Part shown: piece by piece, positions 45,108 to 53,336 of the stretch
How the letters are laid out: the number at the start of each line of letters is the position of its first letter
Numbering within the stretch: position 1 is the first letter of the stretch
NCBI GenBank assembly: GCA_964571695.1
Contig: CAZNDG010000009.1
Span: 1 to 64,000, forward strand
Length of the DNA stretch: 64,000 nt
DNA from: UBA8958 sp964571695
GTDB lineage: Bacteria > Desulfobacterota > Syntrophia > Syntrophales > UBA8958
Direction: 5' to 3'
The notes under the pieces: generated by a model
Told to the model about the DNA's origin: nothing
The model's input: the letters and a program-made list of their open reading frames with translations, nothing else
The model's database searches: none
Position numbers and translations under genes: made by a program

Positions 45108-45247
45108 TCGTAAAAAGTCCATATGCGGCGTTGCGATTCATCCTTCGTCACTGCGACGTACGCCCAAGTACGTCTCATTCCTCAGGATTCGTGCGCCTTG
45201 CCTCTGGAGCTTTTTAAATCGTCGTCTCAATGATGACTTTTTACCAG
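45108..45247. repeat. MITE-like repeat element with inverted ends
   Basis: The element begins TCGTAAAAAGTCC (45108-45120) and ends GACTTTTTACC (45235-45245), inverted with respect to each other. The interior (GCGGCGTTGCGATTCATCC ... GTACGTCTCATTCCTCAGG) matches, from memory, a non-coding repeat widespread in Deltaproteobacterial genomes. No transposase. The rest of 44989-45300 shows no intact gene. Confidence 0.6.
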
Positions 45248-45308
45248 GTCATCATTATTGAAAACCGGATAGTTCAGTGAAATCGACCTTCTCTGTTGTC
45301 TTCTTGCA

Positions 45309-45338
45309 TTGACACCGTTCCGTCTTTTGTTTTATAAA
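45309..45338 (+). promoter_or_regulatory. Candidate sigma70 promoter of the thaumatin-like gene
   Basis: TTGACA (45309-45314), an 18-base spacer and TATAAA (45333-45338) lie 19 bases before the ATG at 45358. The resulting leader would be very short, so a start codon further downstream remains possible. Confidence 0.6.
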
Positions 45339-45357
45339 ATAAGAAAGATCGATTTTC

Positions 45358-47427
45358 ATGTCGTTAATTTCGATAGGGAGAACTCTCACGATTAATCGGG
45401 TCGTATTGGGAGATCGAGCGAAACGCCGCTCGGAGTGGAAGTTGATCGCCCTCGTTCTGGCTCTGGCACTACCGGCCGTTTTTGCCGCCCCCTCCTGGGG
45501 GACCGACGTCTGTTCCGGCGATCAGCCCTATATCTTCACCTTTACCAATCAGTGTGCCTTCCCGGTTTGGATCGGACAGCACGACAGCACGGACTCTAAA
45601 TCCTATCCCCCTCAGGACGGCAACTGGGCCCTGGCCGGACGGTGCAAACAGCATGCGGACTGCGCGTCCGGGGTCTGCGATACGGTAAAAGGACAGTGCA
45701 CCTGCGCACAAGCGGCGGATTGCAGCGGCGGGGCGTCCTGCACGGGCGGACTGTGCAGCGTCACCGCCGTCTTCTGCATGCCGAAGCTGTGGACGTCCGG
45801 GGTCTTCTGGCCCCGGACCGGCTGTGTAAAAACAGGGGACAAACTCAACTGCCTCACCGGCCAGTGCAACCCGGCGGGTGGAACGGAAGGGCTCGTGGAC
45901 TGTGCGGTTCAAAAGACAGGACCCATGTCCCCCATATCGCTCTTCGAGGCCACAATCAATACGGACAATGTGAATTACGACGTCAGCATGGCCTCCGGGT
46001 ACAATCTGCCAGTCAATGTCACCCCGATCGGCGGCTGTCATAAACTGGCGGGCATCGCCTTCCCGCAAAACAAGGTGGCCTGTTTCGCCAGCGCCTGCCA
46101 AGGCGATCTGAAGGCCTCCTGCCCGTCGGTTCTGCAAAAGAAGTCCGGAAGCACTGTCATCGGCTGCGATTGGCCCTGCCATCTATGCACCAGCCCCAAC
46201 CCGCCGGCGGAATTGAAGTGCAGCGACTATATCCTGAAGGACGCATCGGGCAACGACACGGATGTAACCAGTGATTGCAGCAACGCCGCAACGGCGGTTA
46301 CGGCCGGGGGCAACATCGGCATCAATAACCCCCAGCAGCCCCTGAAAGCAGGCCATCCCGCCGTATTGACGATCACGGCGAGCAGCGGCTATACGATTCA
46401 GAACGTCACCGGGTGTAGCGGCGCCCTGTCCGGGACGACCTATACGACCGGGAACATCACCGCCGACTGCATCGTCTCGGCCACCTTCAGCCCCACCGCG
46501 GGCGGTGCCGCCACTACAGCCACATTAGCCTTCGGACTGCCCACATATGTCCAAATGTACTGCGCGAAAAGCTATCCCGACGATCGGACCGGGGACGACG
46601 TCCCGGTCATGGCCTCCACCAACCAGGGGACGCCGGTGGCCTTTTCTACCCAGGATTGTTTCCCCGACAAGCAGTTCGTCGTTCCGACCTACCCCACGGG
46701 CTATTCTCCACCGGCCGGACAGGGTGTCTGCCTGTACATCCGCTCGCCCCAGATCGACATTCCCCATTTCAACGACTACAACTGGTTTGACTTCAAATTG
46801 AACAAAGTGAGGTATTGCGGCGGCGCGCCGCCGGACTATGCAGACCCCCTGCCTGACGGAACGCCCTGCGGCGGCTATATGACGACGGCGAAATATTTTG
46901 ATGACGGCATGGGGTACGCCTGCCGTACGGTGAGCTTTACGGACGCCAACGCGAAGACGCAGAAGGCCCATCTCTGTCTGCCGCCGACCACCAGCGGCCT
47001 TGGGCAGTGCAAGGAGAGCGAGCACGATGGCACCACCAAACTGAGGGCATTCCGCGGCGTCGGCGGCCCGTTCAATGCAGCCTGGATCACCGCCGGCCAC
47101 CAGGCGGGAGACGGTGAAAAGCCCTACTACGAGATCTTCAAAAAGGCCTGCCCCAGCGCCTATGCCTGGCAGTACGACGACGATTCCGGGGGCTTCCAGT
47201 GTTTCTTCGAATCGATCTCCTCGACCGCCGTGCAGGACTTCAAGGGTTTTAACATCACTTTCTGCGGCATTGCAAAGGAACCGGGGCTGGCTGACGCCAT
47301 CGACATCCTCCTCCTCTGCGCAGGGGTGCAGGCCGCCGTCCCCGACGTCTCGGCCTGGAACAACAGCGGCAAGATCGGCCTTTCCGACGTGCTCTACATC
47401 CTGCAGAAGGTGGCCGCACTGAGATAG
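45358..47427 (+). CDS. Secreted thaumatin-family protein with inserted modules and dockerin-like C terminus
   Basis: A 689-residue, Cys-rich exported protein. A signal sequence with a long basic N region ends near residue 48 (LALALPAVFAAPSWG). The rest threads onto the thaumatin/PR-5 fold: YIFTFTNQCAFPVWIG (58-73), FWPRTGC (150-156), YDVSMASGYNLPV (207-219), CPSVLQ, and late CPSAYAWQYDDDSGGFQC (598-615) with FNITFC. Two insertions interrupt it: a small disulfide module CKQHADC...GGLC (96-133) and a bacterial-repeat-like domain at about 330-385 (AVLTITASSGYTIQNVTGCSG). Residues 642-689 (GLADAIDILLLC ... SGKIGLSDVLYILQKVAAL) resemble a dockerin-like EF-hand pair. Plant thaumatins bind beta-glucans or inhibit enzymes; the bacterial role is unknown. 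It is flanked by repeats and pseudogenes. Confidence 0.85.
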   Translation: MSLISIGRTLTINRVVLGDRAKRRSEWKLIALVLALALPAVFAAPSWGTDVCSGDQPYIFTFTNQCAFPVWIGQHDSTDSKSYPPQDGNWALAGRCKQHADCASGVCDTVKGQCTCAQAADCSGGASCTGGLCSVTAVFCMPKLWTSGVFWPRTGCVKTGDKLNCLTGQCNPAGGTEGLVDCAVQKTGPMSPISLFEATINTDNVNYDVSMASGYNLPVNVTPIGGCHKLAGIAFPQNKVACFASACQGDLKASCPSVLQKKSGSTVIGCDWPCHLCTSPNPPAELKCSDYILKDASGNDTDVTSDCSNAATAVTAGGNIGINNPQQPLKAGHPAVLTITASSGYTIQNVTGCSGALSGTTYTTGNITADCIVSATFSPTAGGAATTATLAFGLPTYVQMYCAKSYPDDRTGDDVPVMASTNQGTPVAFSTQDCFPDKQFVVPTYPTGYSPPAGQGVCLYIRSPQIDIPHFNDYNWFDFKLNKVRYCGGAPPDYADPLPDGTPCGGYMTTAKYFDDGMGYACRTVSFTDANAKTQKAHLCLPPTTSGLGQCKESEHDGTTKLRAFRGVGGPFNAAWITAGHQAGDGEKPYYEIFKKACPSAYAWQYDDDSGGFQCFFESISSTAVQDFKGFNITFCGIAKEPGLADAIDILLLCAGVQAAVPDVSAWNNSGKIGLSDVLYILQKVAALR

Positions 47428-47574
47428 GTCAGGTTTCGATCACCTGATCGATAAGGATCCTTTGAATACCTTGTGGGAATAAAAGGACCGATCTTTTTCT
47501 CCAGGAGAAGAAAGAGAGGCGCTCTTCACAACAGGGCTTGCTCTGCGCCCGATCTCCGGTGATAGATCGGCTTC

Positions 47575-47622
47575 TCTGAGGCTGAACTTGGACAAACAGA
47601 TTGCCATCGACACCCTCAAATC
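47575..47622 (+). pseudogene. Fragment duplicated from the MCE auxiliary lipoprotein gene
   Basis: GAGGCTGAACTTGGACAAAC and what follows match 43935-43975 at about 87% identity by eye; the translation LRLNLDKQIAIDTLK parallels RRLNLDRQIAIDILR of the intact gene. Surrounding sequence is not open. Together with a weaker resemblance of 47818-47930 to 44240-44350 this suggests a decayed duplication on the far side of the thaumatin-like gene. Within 47428-47989 nothing else is coding. Confidence 0.55.
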
Positions 47623-47989
47623 GGGGATATTGCTGCCTCCCTCCTACCATTGAGCAATTCGGATGTTTATCCAACCTTTCGATCAGAAATAATAACGATC
47701 ATTCCTTCAGGGGTCCTTAATACTTCTGGTACGATTACATCCGGCATGACGCAGCGAAAATATTGGCATGTCGGTTATGTCTCCCCAAAAAGCGCCTTAA
47801 ATAGACTTCCCGACGAGAGATGCTCCCAAATGATGAGCCGATGGTTCCAGAAGACCTCCTTCGAACCATATACCTTCTCACTACCCGCGAATTACAATAA
47901 AGTATTCCTTGACTTGAGAATACTGTGCTTCTACGGTCCGTACCGTTGGAAGCGATGTCAAAAAAATTACTCGAATGAAAGGACGCCTC

Positions 47990-48556
47990 ATGAAACCCGC
48001 TATTGTGATCGTCGACATGCTCAAGGACACCCTGGAAGGGGCTCATCCGACGCCCATAAAGGAGCTGGGACGCGAGATCGTGCCCTCAATCAACCGCCTC
48101 ACGGCCGCTGCCCGGGAGCGTTCCATCCCCGTGATCTTCTCCATGGACAGCTTCCTGCCCGGAGACTTCATCTTCCAGGGCAAAATGAAGAATCACTCCC
48201 TCCGTGGGACGAAGGGGGCCGAGGTGACGGACCTGCTCATACAGTCCGCAACGGACATCTACTCACCCAAGCGCCGCTTCAGTGCCTTCTACAAGACGGA
48301 CATCGACCAGACCCTAAGGCTCTTCGGGGCCGACACGGTGGTGCTCTGCGGCATCGCGACCCACTGGTGCGTTCTTTCTTCGGCCTTCGACGCCCTGTCG
48401 AACGATTTCCGCGTCGTCATTCTCGAGGACTGCTGTGCGAGCCTCAGCCGCGAGATGCACGAAAGCTGCCTCGACATTTACCGGGAAAGCCCACTACAGC
48501 CACTGCTCTGTGTGATGAAGCTCGATGCCTTCCTGGCCAAGATGGAGGGGGAATGA
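47990..48556 (+). CDS. Isochorismatase-family cysteine hydrolase
   Basis: A 188-residue hydrolase from MKPAIVIVDM; ATG 47990 is preferred because AAAGGA lies just upstream (an ATG 15 bases earlier overlaps it). The triad of the family is visible: Asp9 in IVDMLKD, Lys in SPKRRFSAF, and Cys127 in CGIATHWCVLSSAFDAL. The family includes nicotinamidases and other amidohydrolases; FSAFYKTDIDQTLR fits the general pattern but no substrate can be named. It is a monocistronic gene downstream of the decayed region. Confidence 0.87.
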   Translation: MKPAIVIVDMLKDTLEGAHPTPIKELGREIVPSINRLTAAARERSIPVIFSMDSFLPGDFIFQGKMKNHSLRGTKGAEVTDLLIQSATDIYSPKRRFSAFYKTDIDQTLRLFGADTVVLCGIATHWCVLSSAFDALSNDFRVVILEDCCASLSREMHESCLDIYRESPLQPLLCVMKLDAFLAKMEGE

Positions 48557-48668
48557 GAGATGACATGGGGCAAGCATCTTGAAATATTATATCTTCTCCA
48601 AATAACATGTATTTCAGTACTTACCATTTATGCTACCCCAAAATAAGACGGTCGCGTGGAAAGACATT

Positions 48669-48720
48669 TATTCCTCCCCCTTCAAGGGGGAGGTTAGTAC
48701 GGGGATGGGGTAGGTAATTA
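48669..48720. repeat. Intergenic CCCCCTT-type palindromic repeat
   Basis: CCTCCCCCTT-C-AAGGGGGAGG (48673-48693) is a near-perfect palindrome followed by GGGGATGGGG, like the motif in the copies at 7.4 and 19.7 kb. It separates two convergent genes and may also act as a terminator. Confidence 0.5.
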
Positions 48721-48737
48721 CAGGAGATGGCGGGGAA

Positions 48738-49283
48738 TTAAGCCACCCCGCCGGCACCGCCGGTAACGAAGCCTTTGGAGGCGGGACCGGTATCCGCGGG
48801 CGTGCCGGCGATCCGGGCGAGATAGGAGGCCCCCAGTTTTTCCAGGTGATCGTCCACATTATCGAAGTAGTTGAAATGGGACTGCTCCTCCTCGATTATC
48901 GTTTCAAACAGCTTCATCGTGGCGCTGTCGCCGTTTTCCCGGCAGACGAGGACAAACTGGTTGTAAATGTCCATGGTGTCGTCCTCCAGGTCGGCATCGA
49001 AGGAGAATATCTCCTCCACCTTCTGCCCCTTGCGCACCTTGTCGGCGGGCTCCGTAGTGGGCTCCCCACCCAGTTCCTTGATTCGTTCGGCAAACATCTC
49101 CGCATGACGCATCTCGTCGATGGCGATGAGCTTCACGTTTGCCGCCAATTCTCCGTAATCCATATCGTCGAGGTTGTAGTGCTGGTTCATATACTGGTGA
49201 ATCGCCTGCAGTTCCATAGCCCTGGCCTTGTTCAACGCATCGATGACCTTTGCCTTCCGCGCCTCCTTGCTTTTGTTTGCCAT
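48738..49283 (-). CDS. bfr: Bacterioferritin-like ferritin
   Basis: A 181-residue four-helix iron storage/detoxification protein. The second of two adjacent ATGs gives better spacing from GAGGAGG. Diiron ligands are visible in ARAMELQAIHQY, IDEMRHAEMF and TIIEEEQSHFNYFD (E...ExxH twice). IDEMRHAE has Met where E. coli bacterioferritin has its heme ligand Met52, so heme binding is possible. A 20-residue Gly/Ala-rich tail is extra. Likely limits Fenton chemistry in an anaerobe exposed to oxygen. Confidence 0.87.
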   Translation of the reverse strand: MANKSKEARKAKVIDALNKARAMELQAIHQYMNQHYNLDDMDYGELAANVKLIAIDEMRHAEMFAERIKELGGEPTTEPADKVRKGQKVEEIFSFDADLEDDTMDIYNQFVLVCRENGDSATMKLFETIIEEEQSHFNYFDNVDDHLEKLGASYLARIAGTPADTGPASKGFVTGGAGGVA

Positions 49284-49514
49284 CATCCGCCTCCTCGTTT
49301 TTATTTACTATCAAGATTAATTATTATCGCCGGAAAGTCAAGGGCTGCTGCCACTTTGCGACATCGAAACCGATGAGGTTTTCCATCATTGACTGATTTT
49401 GATTATCATGCAAGATTATCGCATATTAGTAAGAAAATAAACTGTGCTGCCATGGTCAGAAGTTCGGTAGGGACGTTATAAACCATTTTCATCCTTCGCG
49501 GGTGCCGCCCCGGC

Positions 49515-49746
49515 ATGAAAATTTATATGAATGCTCCGTTAATGACCAACAAGAAAAGCCGGATCGCCCTCCCCGGCCGGCGCCACCAACCTGGATTATT
49601 TCCTGGTCAATATTTCTATCATACCGATTTCAAGACACTTTCAGGTATCAACGTCCGTAAGCGACCGGGTCCTGATCATCCTGGGCCTGATCGCCGTCGC
49701 CACCCTTATGGACAACAATACAAATCGAGATCCGCATAAGGCATAA
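49515..49746 (+). pseudogene. Possible frameshifted small membrane protein remnant
   Basis: An ATG at 49515 opens MKIYMNAPLMTNKKSRIAL; a shift near 49580 allows continuation as ATNLDYFLVNISIIPISRHF and a hydrophobic LIILGLIAVATLM to a stop at 49746. The parts read sensibly together but no family is recognisable. The rest of 49287-49773 is an AT-rich upstream region without a gene. Confidence 0.3.
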
Positions 49747-49773
49747 ACTAATTTTCAGGAGGTCAAGAATATT

Positions 49774-50511
49774 ATGAAGAAAGACCATTTCGGTTCCACC
49801 CTGCTCAAGATGTTGATTGTTTTGACGGCGGCTTGCGGCTTCTGGAGCGCCGGCGCCTTCCTCCCGGGCAACGCGCGGGCGGACGATGCCCGGGAAGCAA
49901 CCCAGTTGGTGGGAAAAGCCCGGTACACCTTCCAGAACTTCACCGCCGGCAAAGACGGCAAACCGTTCCGTAATCTCGTGAAAAAGGCCAAAGGGATCTA
50001 TATCTGCCCGCAGATGATCCGCGGGGCCTTTGTGATCGGTGCTTCGGGGGGTACGGGAGTCTTCGTGGTCCGGGAGCCGCAAACGGATACCTGGCTGGGA
50101 CCGGCTTTTTATACCATCGGCGAGGTCAGCTTCGGGCTCCAGGCCGGCGGCGAGGCGTCGGAGATAATCCTCCTGGCGATGACGGAAAGGGGCGCCAACG
50201 CCCTCCTCAACAGCAGCGTGAAATTGGGGGCGGATGTCACGGTGGCCGTGGGTCCAGTGGGGGCCGGGGCGGATGCCTCGACGGCCAATCTCAGTGCGGA
50301 CATCCTGACCTTCGCCCGGTCCAAAGGTCTCTACGGGGGGGTGTCCTTGAAGGGGGCGGTAGTAAAAATCCGCGAAGGGCTCAACGCCGCCTATTACGGC
50401 AAGCCGGCCACGCCCACGGACATCCTGGTGAGGAAAAACGTCACCAATCCTCAAGCGAAGGAATTGTTGAAGGCCATTGCCAAGTCTGCCGGCGGCAGCG
50501 GCGGCAAATGA
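49774..50511 (+). CDS. Exported SYLF/Ysc84-domain lipid-binding protein
   Basis: A 245-residue protein with a signal peptide ending near ARADD and a SYLF domain: ICPQMIRGAFVIGASGGTGVFVV, FYTIGEVSFGLQAGGEASEIILLAM, SSVKLGADVTVAVGPVGAGAD and FARSKGLYGGVSLKGAVV. In eukaryotes SYLF domains bind phosphoinositides; bacterial secreted versions are of unknown function and probably bind lipids in the periplasm. GGAGG precedes the ATG by 12 bases. Confidence 0.88.
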   Translation: MKKDHFGSTLLKMLIVLTAACGFWSAGAFLPGNARADDAREATQLVGKARYTFQNFTAGKDGKPFRNLVKKAKGIYICPQMIRGAFVIGASGGTGVFVVREPQTDTWLGPAFYTIGEVSFGLQAGGEASEIILLAMTERGANALLNSSVKLGADVTVAVGPVGAGADASTANLSADILTFARSKGLYGGVSLKGAVVKIREGLNAAYYGKPATPTDILVRKNVTNPQAKELLKAIAKSAGGSGGK

Positions 50512-50524
50512 TGTCGGTCCCCGG

Positions 50525-50565
50525 CCCGGCGGCTTACCTCCCCAGCGAGGAGGTAAGCCGCCGGG
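50525..50565. terminator. Long perfect hairpin between convergent genes
   Basis: CCCGGCGGCTTACCTCC (50525-50541) pairs perfectly with GGAGGTAAGCCGCCGGG (50549-50565), with a seven-base loop. It lies just after the SYLF gene and before the end of the leftward CoA-transferase gene. There is no T tract, so it may be a bidirectional terminator, an mRNA 3' stabiliser or a REP-like element. Confidence 0.6.
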
Positions 50566-50637
50566 AACCGAGGGGGCGCGGTGCAGCCCCGTCCTTGACA
50601 TTCTAACTGATTCCGGCCCTCCGGCATGGGGATGCAA

Positions 50638-52509
50638 TCATATTTCCTGTTTCTCACCGAAGTCGCAGCGCAGGACAAAGAAGTCCTCCTCCAGGGAGGT
50701 GCGAATCGCGTAGGGCAGTTTCTTGAAGAGGCGGATCATGGAGGCGTTCCGGGGCGATGTGTAGGCCGTCATGCCGGAGAAGCCGTTGTTCATGGCCCCC
50801 TGGGCAAGTTTGCTCAGGATGACATGGGCAATACCCTTCCCCTGCCAGTCCTTGGAGACGGAAAAGGCGGCTTCCACGCGATTGTGGGCCGGTTCGAGGT
50901 TGTATTCGCCGACGCCGATCACCCTTTCGAGCCCGCCGTTCCCCGTGACGGCAACGATGGTCATGTTCTTGATGTAGTCCACCTGGTAGATCTCCTTCAA
51001 CTGATCCTGGTAGAAGGTGGTCCGCAACTGAAAAAACCGGGTCGAGACATCTTTGTCGTCCATGGTGTAGAAATGCTCCTGGATGGGACGGATGTCGGTG
51101 GGCTTGACGGGACGGAAGGCCACCCGTACGCCCCCGTATTCCCTGGTTTCCTCCAGCCATTGGGGATAAACGCCGAAGAGGGATTCATCCAGGGTCCGTT
51201 CCGCGCTGATCAGCCCCCGCTCTTTGGCCCGCCGAAAGAGCTCGTCGCGAAACGAGGGATGGGCGATGCTGATCAGGGCCATGGCGCGTTCCTGGAGACT
51301 CTTGCCGAAAAGATTGACGACGCCGTATTCCGTAACGACATAATGGACGTAACTCTTGGGGATAAACACCGCCCCGCTGCCTAACTCCGGCACGATATTG
51401 CTCTGCCGTCCGTCCGGAGTCGTGGCGGCCAGCACCAGGATCGATTTACCGCCCATACTGGCCAGGGCCCCCACGACGAAGTCGGCCATCCCCGTGACGC
51501 CGGAGAAATAATTCTGCGGGAGGGCGTCGGCGGCGACCTGACCGGTAAGATCCATGGCGGTGGCGGCATTGACCGCGGTCATGCGCTCCTGCTGGGCGAT
51601 CACGATGGGATTGTTTACATAGTCGGCGGGATGAAATTCCACCGCCGGATGATTGTGGAGAAACCGGTACAGATCCCCGCTCCCTACGGCGGTTCCCGCC
51701 ACGAGCTTTCCCTCGTTGATCTTCTTAAAGCGGTTCGTGACCACCCCCGCCTGCATGAGTTCCATAAACCCATCCGTCATGAACTGAGTGTGGACCCCCA
51801 GATCGTTCTTCTGATGCAGCGCCTTCAGAATTCCCCCGGTAAATTCGCTCAACCCCACATGCACGGTGGCGCCGTCCTCAATGAGGTCGGCCACCGACGC
51901 GGCAATTTTCCGGATCGTCTCCGTCTCCTGCGGTCCGGACAGGACCGGCAGGGCCTGGTCAAATTCCACCAGGACGTCGATATCCCGCAGATGGAGGAAG
52001 GTGTTGCCGTTGATCCGGGGCATCTCCCGGTTGACCTGGGCGATGACGAGATCGGCCGCCTGGGCCGCCGCCCGGGTAATATCCACGGACACCCCCAGGC
52101 TCATCCAGCCATATTCGTCAGGGGGACTTACCTGGATCAGGGCACAGTTAACGGGGAGTTTGCGGGAGCGGAGCAGCCGGGGAATGGTGGCAAATCCCAT
52201 GGGGGTGAGAAAACGCCGAATCCCCCGCAATTGTTCCGTCTGGCCGGAACCCTGATAGATGCTCCGGAAGGAATAGATATGCTCCAGTTCCTGTTTATAG
52301 GCCGCCATATCGATGGCGGCCTCCATCGCCAGCAGGCGGAAAATTTCCAGATCGGAGAAACGGGCGCGGTTTTTGATCAGGGCTTCCGCCAGATGAACCG
52401 GCGAACCGCAGGCGGAAGCGACAAAGACCCGCTGGCCGGACCGAATCATGCCGATGGCTTCTTCCGCCGTCTTTAATTTCCGTTGATATTCGTTCATGAT
52501 GTCAACCAT
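50638..52509 (-). CDS. Acetyl-CoA hydrolase/transferase family protein fused to a GNAT domain
   Basis: A 623-residue fusion. Residues 1-425 match the acetyl-CoA hydrolase / 4-hydroxybutyrate CoA-transferase family (VSPPDEYGWMSLGVSVD, VHVGLSEFTGGILKAL, VEFHPADYVNNP, GMADFVVGA, YVVTEYGVVNLFGKSLQERA, LISIAHPSFRDEL). Residues about 450-623 are a GNAT acetyltransferase (AAFSVSKDWQGKGIAHVIL, MTAYTSPRNASMIRLFKKL). Where the transferase family has HTEM or HSEM with its catalytic Glu, this protein has HTQF; the Gln (codon CAG at 51786-51784) is residue 242, or 238 if translation begins at the ATG at 52497. It may be a non-transferring CoA-binding regulator or a protein acyltransferase. It begins 13 bases after the nitroreductase stop. 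Confidence 0.88.
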   Translation of the reverse strand: MVDIMNEYQRKLKTAEEAIGMIRSGQRVFVASACGSPVHLAEALIKNRARFSDLEIFRLLAMEAAIDMAAYKQELEHIYSFRSIYQGSGQTEQLRGIRRFLTPMGFATIPRLLRSRKLPVNCALIQVSPPDEYGWMSLGVSVDITRAAAQAADLVIAQVNREMPRINGNTFLHLRDIDVLVEFDQALPVLSGPQETETIRKIAASVADLIEDGATVHVGLSEFTGGILKALHQKNDLGVHTQFMTDGFMELMQAGVVTNRFKKINEGKLVAGTAVGSGDLYRFLHNHPAVEFHPADYVNNPIVIAQQERMTAVNAATAMDLTGQVAADALPQNYFSGVTGMADFVVGALASMGGKSILVLAATTPDGRQSNIVPELGSGAVFIPKSYVHYVVTEYGVVNLFGKSLQERAMALISIAHPSFRDELFRRAKERGLISAERTLDESLFGVYPQWLEETREYGGVRVAFRPVKPTDIRPIQEHFYTMDDKDVSTRFFQLRTTFYQDQLKEIYQVDYIKNMTIVAVTGNGGLERVIGVGEYNLEPAHNRVEAAFSVSKDWQGKGIAHVILSKLAQGAMNNGFSGMTAYTSPRNASMIRLFKKLPYAIRTSLEEDFFVLRCDFGEKQEI

Positions 52510-52522
52510 TTCTGCCTATAAG

Positions 52523-53188
52523 CTATTCCACCCAGCGGGTGAATTCTTCCCATGACGCCCGGGGCCGCGTAAAATGATTGAGGGGATAGGTCTCGTCCGG
52601 ATAGCCCAGGGCCATCCCTACGACCACCCGCCGGTCATCGGGAATACCGGCGATGTCCCGGAGGAGGTCCGCATAGACCACCGCCGCCGCCATGATGCAG
52701 GTCCCCAGCCCCCGGTCGTAGGCCAAAAGACAAATTGTCTGGGTAATGAGACCGATATCGAGCATGCCATACTCCACCCGCAGTTCCCGGGGCAGGCACG
52801 CCACCAGGAGGCAGGGGGCATCGAAAAGTCCCGTCATCCCCAGATAGTAGCGGTTGCGGGCCTCCTTGTCCTCCCGGGGGATCCCCAGGGTTTCAAGGAC
52901 GATCCGGCCCAGGGCGCCGTAGCGATCCTTCATCGCCGGCGGCCATTTTTCCGGCATGGGGACATCGGGGGACGGCAGGGCACCGCTCAGAGATTTTTCA
53001 TAATTCTGACGTTTGAATTCCGCGAGGGGCCGGCCGGTAAGGACGTAGAATTCCCAGGGTTGGGTGTTCCCCCATGACGGCGACCAGCGGGCATCCGCCA
53101 GAATTTCTTCGAGTACCGCTCGGGGCACCGCGTCGGATTTGAATTTCCTGATGCTGCGCCTCCCCTTGACCGCCTCTTTCAGTTCCAT
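52523..53188 (-). CDS. Nitroreductase family FMN-dependent oxidoreductase
   Basis: A 221-residue flavoprotein. FMN-binding regions are KGRRSIRKF near the N terminus, ARWSPSWGNTQPWEFYVLTG, and the C-terminal GLGTCIMAAAV ... VVGMALGYPDE. Such enzymes reduce nitro groups, quinones or flavins with NAD(P)H. GGGAGG lies seven bases upstream of the ATG. It heads a two-gene leftward unit with the CoA-transferase/GNAT gene; a palindrome at 53241-53255 lies in its promoter region. Confidence 0.92.
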   Translation of the reverse strand: MELKEAVKGRRSIRKFKSDAVPRAVLEEILADARWSPSWGNTQPWEFYVLTGRPLAEFKRQNYEKSLSGALPSPDVPMPEKWPPAMKDRYGALGRIVLETLGIPREDKEARNRYYLGMTGLFDAPCLLVACLPRELRVEYGMLDIGLITQTICLLAYDRGLGTCIMAAAVVYADLLRDIAGIPDDRRVVVGMALGYPDETYPLNHFTRPRASWEEFTRWVE

Positions 53189-53240
53189 AACATGCCTCCC
53201 AAATCGATATTTTCTGGTGATAATAAGCCTCTTAAAGCTG

Positions 53241-53255
53241 TTGCATAAAATGCAA
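53241..53255. promoter_or_regulatory. Palindromic operator candidate upstream of the nitroreductase
   Basis: TTGCAT-AAA-ATGCAA is a perfect inverted repeat in an AT-rich stretch 53 bases before the nitroreductase start. Its half site resembles the TTGCA of the candidate PhaR operator at 18025-18035. Confidence 0.45.
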
Positions 53256-53336
53256 TTATTTTAAAATTTTGTTTTATTTAATAATTTCATTTGTTTGCTT
53301 GCGAAGGGCATCGGCATGCCGCCATTGGGCAGACCG

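Noticed and set aside
44747..45217. 156-codon open frame on the + strand
   Set aside because: It runs antisense through the decayed hydrolase and into the MITE-like repeat; no family features.
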